Positions 13,829 to 16,253 of a stretch of DNA of 16,253 nt are shown here, piece after piece. Position 1 is the first letter of the stretch; the number at the start of each line of letters is the position of its first letter. This DNA is from JAICUY01 sp035708065 (lineage in GTDB: Bacteria; Chloroflexota; Limnocylindria; QHBO01): contig DASSTC010000072.1 in assembly GCA_035708065.1 (NCBI GenBank), positions 1-16,253 on the forward strand. Reading direction: 5' to 3'. The notes beneath the pieces were generated by a model. It was not told the origin of the DNA. It did not search any database and saw nothing but the letters and a program-made list of their open reading frames with translations. Both the position numbers and the translations under genes were made by a program.

Positions 13829-14242
13829 TCAGTGAGCGCGGGTCAGGCGGATGACCGGGATCGCTCGATCCACCTTCGACAGGTACGCGACGTATTCCGG
13901 CGCCTCGACCGCGATGCGCTCCCAGGCGGTGTCCAGCGCATCGCCGGTCACCCGTTCGGCGCGGACGGGCACGCGCGTGCCATCGGCCAGCACGACGGTC
14001 GCCTCACGGTGCACCTCGAGGTTGCGCACCCACGCGGGATCGGTCGGTGCACCGCCCTTTGAGCCCATCACCAGCCAGGCATCGATCCCGTCGTTGAGGT
14101 ACCCGAGGATGGCGCGGCGACGCTCGCAGGATTTCGCGCCGGTCGTCTCCAGGACAAAAGCGTGCAATCCGCCGCGGGTGAAGAGCTCGCCGGGCCGTTC
14201 CCAGTTGACCGGGTCACCCGGTCGCCATCGCGTCTGTGTCAT
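13829..14242 (-). CDS. Deazaflavin (F420)-dependent nitroreductase-family oxidoreductase (Ddn-like)
   Basis: A 137-aa protein of the split beta-barrel Ddn/FDOR-B type. Conserved blocks are FVLETTGAKSCERRRAIL (29-46, the usual LxTxGRKSGxxR loop that binds the F420 phosphate, here with Ser-Cys for Ser-Gly), WLVMGSKGG (56-64), PAWVRNL (69-75) and VPVRAERV (91-98). The length is typical. The family uses reduced F420 to reduce quinones, nitro compounds or other unsaturated substrates; the substrate here is unknown. It implies that the host makes or takes up F420. A TAGAGT box 6 nt before ATG 14242 fits a leaderless start, and that box shares its first three bases with the TfoX-like gene's stop codon. 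The gene converges on the XRE-TPR regulator. Confidence 0.88.
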   Translation of the reverse strand: MTQTRWRPGDPVNWERPGELFTRGGLHAFVLETTGAKSCERRRAILGYLNDGIDAWLVMGSKGGAPTDPAWVRNLEVHREATVVLADGTRVPVRAERVTGDALDTAWERIAVEAPEYVAYLSKVDRAIPVIRLTRAH

Positions 14243-14248
14243 GCCCCG

Positions 14249-14254
14249 ACTCTA
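14249..14254 (-). promoter_or_regulatory. Leaderless-type -10 box TAGAGT, overlapping the upstream stop codon
   Basis: TAGAGT ends 6 nt before the ATG at 14242. Its TAG is the stop of the TfoX-like gene, so stop codon and promoter share bases. No clear -35 was found. Confidence 0.45.
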
Positions 14255-14623
14255 GCGCTTGCGGGGCTTGGGCTCCTTGGGTGGCATGGTCCGCACGAAC
14301 TCCGCGGCGCGCTCGACCCAGCCGCGCAGCGCACCGGCATCCGCCGCAACCTCGGCCGGCACCAGCAGGTAGCCGGTCATGGGGCGCCCGGGCATCGGCT
14401 CGAAGGTCGACCAGCCGGCATCGAGCTGCGACGCGAGATCGGGCTTCGGCAGTCGCACCAGGATCGCGTCGCGAAACGTGCCGGCAACCATGTTGCCGCC
14501 GATGAACGCCGCCGGAAAGCCGAACATCTTCCGTTCCTCGACTCCTTCAATCCCCGCGACCGCCGCGTGGAAGCGCTCGGCGACGGCTTCCGGCGTCTTC
14601 GGCCACTGCTCCCCGGGGATCAT
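14252..14623 (-). CDS. TfoX N-terminal domain protein
   Basis: A 123-aa soluble protein. Its central part carries the TfoX-N pattern: ERKMFGFPAAFIGGNMVAGTF (30-50), then ILVRLPKPD (54-62) and PMPGRPMTGYLLVP (76-89). The C-terminus is basic (PKEPKPRKR). In Gammaproteobacteria TfoX promotes competence gene expression, but stand-alone TfoX-N proteins are common in other phyla with no known role, so no competence function is claimed. ATG 14623 has GAGGAG 6 nt upstream and overlaps the channel gene's stop in an ATGA, so translation is probably coupled. The much longer open frame upstream (to 15349) is the shadow of the channel gene. Confidence 0.87.
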   Translation of the reverse strand: MIPGEQWPKTPEAVAERFHAAVAGIEGVEERKMFGFPAAFIGGNMVAGTFRDAILVRLPKPDLASQLDAGWSTFEPMPGRPMTGYLLVPAEVAADAGALRGWVERAAEFVRTMPPKEPKPRKR

Positions 14624-15294
14624 CGGGCTCTCCTCTCGCGGTTCACGGTGAGACCCACGATTCTCGACACGACCAGCGCCACGTACAAGAGCCCCGCGAG
14701 CTGCTCGATCATCACCAGCCCACGCGCCTGGGGCAGGACCGGCGCGACGTCGGAGAGGCCGGTGCTGGTCAGGTTGCTGAACGACAGGAAGAGGAGCTCG
14801 ACCCAGGTCCGCGGCAGGTCCGGGTTGACTGCGGCGATGAACGAGCCGGGCCATGCGATCTGGATGGCGACGTAGAGGTAGGCGAAGGCCCAGGCGACGA
14901 CGGTGAACGTCGCGCCGGTGGCCCACAGCTCGTCGGGGGTGACCCATCGGTCGGCGAACATGTACCGCAGCAGGCCGTAGGTCGTGTAGAAGTAGAAGGC
15001 GCCGTGGAGCAGCGTCGACCACAGCAGCACGGTCTGGCCGGTCGGGTTCAGCGCCTCGGCGATCGTCAGGATCACGACGGGCACGCCGAGCAGCAGGGAG
15101 ACCCAGGTGAGCGCCGGGGTGGTCCGCGTGGTCCACACCGCCAGCACCAGCACGACGAGCCCGAACAGCGAGACCATCGCCCGTCCCGTCGGCGACTCGC
15201 CCATGAACGGGTAGAGCACCACGCCGAGCAGCTGCGCGAAGAGCAGCACCGCCGACGGGTGGCGCCGTGCGCGGTCGATCCACTGGCCGATCAC
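14620..15294 (-). CDS. Six-helix potassium-channel-like membrane protein with atypical selectivity filter
   Basis: A 224-aa membrane protein with hydrophobic helices at about 14-30, 39-56, 61-80, 88-112, 123-147 and 193-215. Between the last two lies a pore-loop-like segment, ELLFLSFSNLTSTGLSDVAP (166-185), the position and pattern of an Ion_trans_2 pore (usually TxTGYGDxxP). Here the filter reads STGLSD, with Leu for Tyr and Ser for the second Gly, so ion selectivity cannot be assumed. It should sit in the cytoplasmic membrane as a tetramer, by analogy. GTG 15294 has a TAGCAT box 6 nt upstream and no Shine-Dalgarno, consistent with a leaderless start. It lies 17 bp after the CWB2 gene and overlaps the TfoX-like gene by 4 bp. 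Confidence 0.82.
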   Translation of the reverse strand: MIGQWIDRARRHPSAVLLFAQLLGVVLYPFMGESPTGRAMVSLFGLVVLVLAVWTTRTTPALTWVSLLLGVPVVILTIAEALNPTGQTVLLWSTLLHGAFYFYTTYGLLRYMFADRWVTPDELWATGATFTVVAWAFAYLYVAIQIAWPGSFIAAVNPDLPRTWVELLFLSFSNLTSTGLSDVAPVLPQARGLVMIEQLAGLLYVALVVSRIVGLTVNRERRAR

Positions 15295-15300
15295 CGGCCG

Positions 15301-15306
15301 ATGCTA
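15301..15306 (-). promoter_or_regulatory. Leaderless-type -10 box TAGCAT for the channel gene
   Basis: TAGCAT (TANNNT) ends 6 nt before the GTG at 15294, in the 17-bp gap after the CWB2 gene. It would allow the channel/TfoX pair to be transcribed separately from the surface protein. Confidence 0.5.
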
Positions 15307-15311
15307 GCCGC

Positions 15312-16253
15312 TCAGGGAAAAAGCCCGCGCACCTCGGCCACGACCGCATCCGACACCACGCCGGTCCCGCCCAGCACGAAGATGCGCACCGGGTCGATCG
15401 TTGTCAGCGCGCTCTTCGTTGGCGCGGGCAGCAGATCGGAGCGGGTGAGCAGCAGCGCGCCCCCGTACGCGCCGGCCGGCGGGTCGCCGGACAGGCCGTC
15501 GGGGAACGCCGTGCCCGAGGCGAGGTAGACCGTGCGCGGGACGGGCGTCAGCCCGTAGAGGTGCGAGGCGATCACCTGTGCGGTCGCGTAGCGGTCTGCC
15601 CCGGCCCAGCGCTCGAGACGAGCTGCGGAGGAAACGTAGCTCTTCAGCTGCGTGCCGACGGTGGTCGATACCGATCCCGTGCCGCCGAGGATGACGATCT
15701 TCGTCGGATGGAGGCGCGCCAGCTCCGTCTTGGTCGCCTGCGGCAGGCTTGCCGGGGTGGTGAGCAGGACCGGCCCGACGAAGCGGGGCGTGACCGCGCC
15801 ACCGGCCAGCGCATCGGGGAAGTTCAGGCCGTTGGCGATGAACACGGTCGGCGTGTTCGGCCAGTCGACCGCCGCCGAGATCGCGGCCGCGGTCGCGTAG
15901 CGGTCGGGGCCGGCGAGGCGGTAGGGACCGCCGGCATCGGTCTGGTACGACCCGAGCTGGCTGAGCACCGCATTCGACACCACGCCGGTGCCGCCCAGCA
16001 CGAAGATCTGTTGAGGCTTGAGCCGCTTGATCTCGTTCAGCGTCACCGTCGGGATGGACGTCGGCTTCACGAGCAGGAGTGGTGCGCCGAACTGCGCCGC
16101 GACGGCGCCGCCGGCCAGCGCATCGGGGAAGGAAAGACCGTTGGCGACGAACAGGTAGCGCACGTGCGGCACATAGGTCGCCGCCGAGATGGCCGCGGCC
16201 GTGGCGTATCGGTCCGCGCCGGCCAGCCGCCGGATGTCGGGCTTGCCGACGAC
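15312..16253 (-). CDS. Cell-wall-binding repeat 2 (CWB2) surface protein, C-terminal 313 residues (N-terminus beyond window edge)
   Basis: The frame is open from the right edge to TGA at 15312, giving 313 residues. It consists of three tandem CWB2 repeats of about 95-105 residues, beginning at RLAGADRYATAAAIS (about 9), RLAGPDRYATAAAIS (about 112) and RWAGADRYATAQVIA (about 216). Each continues with a VFIANGLNFPDALAGG-type block and an IFVLGGTGVVS-type block. In Clostridioides difficile such triplets anchor S-layer and adhesin proteins non-covalently to cell-wall polymers, so this is probably the anchoring end of a secreted protein whose signal peptide and functional domain lie outside. The third repeat has lost part of the Gly-rich block (FPDGLSGDPPAG). 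The start shown is the window edge, not a real start. Confidence 0.93.
   Translation of the reverse strand, partial: VVGKPDIRRLAGADRYATAAAISAATYVPHVRYLFVANGLSFPDALAGGAVAAQFGAPLLLVKPTSIPTVTLNEIKRLKPQQIFVLGGTGVVSNAVLSQLGSYQTDAGGPYRLAGPDRYATAAAISAAVDWPNTPTVFIANGLNFPDALAGGAVTPRFVGPVLLTTPASLPQATKTELARLHPTKIVILGGTGSVSTTVGTQLKSYVSSAARLERWAGADRYATAQVIASHLYGLTPVPRTVYLASGTAFPDGLSGDPPAGAYGGALLLTRSDLLPAPTKSALTTIDPVRIFVLGGTGVVSDAVVAEVRGLFP

Noticed and set aside
14252..14623. Competence regulator role for the TfoX-N protein
   Set aside because: Only the small TfoX-N domain is present and no competence gene lies nearby; the domain is common in unrelated contexts.
14624..15349. Long upstream extension of the TfoX-like gene
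   Set aside because: It overlaps the channel gene in another frame; ATG 14623 has a Shine-Dalgarno and an ATGA coupling.
15780..16140. DNA direct repeats around 15790-15830 and 16110-16140
   Set aside because: They encode the conserved FPDALAGG blocks of successive CWB2 repeats and are explained by the protein repeats.

Overview
The window is high-GC, coding-dense DNA. It has an F420-type (Ddn-family) oxidoreductase, a cell-wall-binding-repeat-2 (CWB2) surface protein, DinB/maleylpyruvate-isomerase-like proteins, giant zinc-ribbon/cyclase/AAA/TPR regulators, and many genes with a TANNNT -10 box only 6-7 nt before the start codon (leaderless-type). Together these suggest an Actinomycetota- or Chloroflexota-like soil or freshwater bacterium. 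That is an inference from gene content; there is no rRNA or other taxonomic marker here.

Layout, left to right. (1) 1-1811: the start of a small membrane protein cut by the left edge, and upstream of it a cytoplasmic PAS / histidine kinase / receiver hybrid, both on the minus strand. (2) 1922-2587: a plus-strand HicB-like/DinB protein, divergent from the kinase and convergent with the next gene. (3) 2592-9836: two tandem minus-strand paralogues of exactly the same predicted length (1183 aa), each with two zinc ribbons, a class III nucleotidyl cyclase domain, an AAA/NB-ATPase and a TPR-like tail. Between them lies an out-of-frame scrap that looks like the C-terminal end of a third cyclase domain. 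(4) 10034-10495: a second DinB-like protein. (5) 10597-11857: a complete-looking IS5-family (IS1031-like) element with 16-bp perfect inverted repeats and a TCA target duplication. It carries an apparent passenger gene for a small membrane protein beside the transposase. (6) 11858-12351: two small minus-strand genes, a 40-aa ORF that is almost entirely a signal peptide and a 93-aa orphan whose TGA stop is the IS target site. (7) 12490-13767: a 425-aa HTH_XRE-TPR regulator divergent from the 40-aa ORF. (8) 13829-16253: a minus-strand run of CWB2 surface protein (cut by the right edge), potassium-channel-like protein, TfoX-N protein and Ddn-family oxidoreductase.

The most interesting unit is the divergent pair of XRE-TPR regulator and 40-aa secreted micro-protein. 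Its geometry matches Firmicutes RRNPP peptide quorum-sensing systems (regulator plus adjacent short pro-peptide, with a predicted 8-residue product after an Ala-X-Ala cleavage site). This is a hypothesis. The main alternative is that the 40-aa ORF is the detached signal peptide of a decayed secreted protein. Other points of note are the repeated leaderless promoter geometry, the passenger gene in the IS, and the equal-length cyclase/ATPase paralogues. I saw no rRNA, tRNA, CRISPR array or replication origin.
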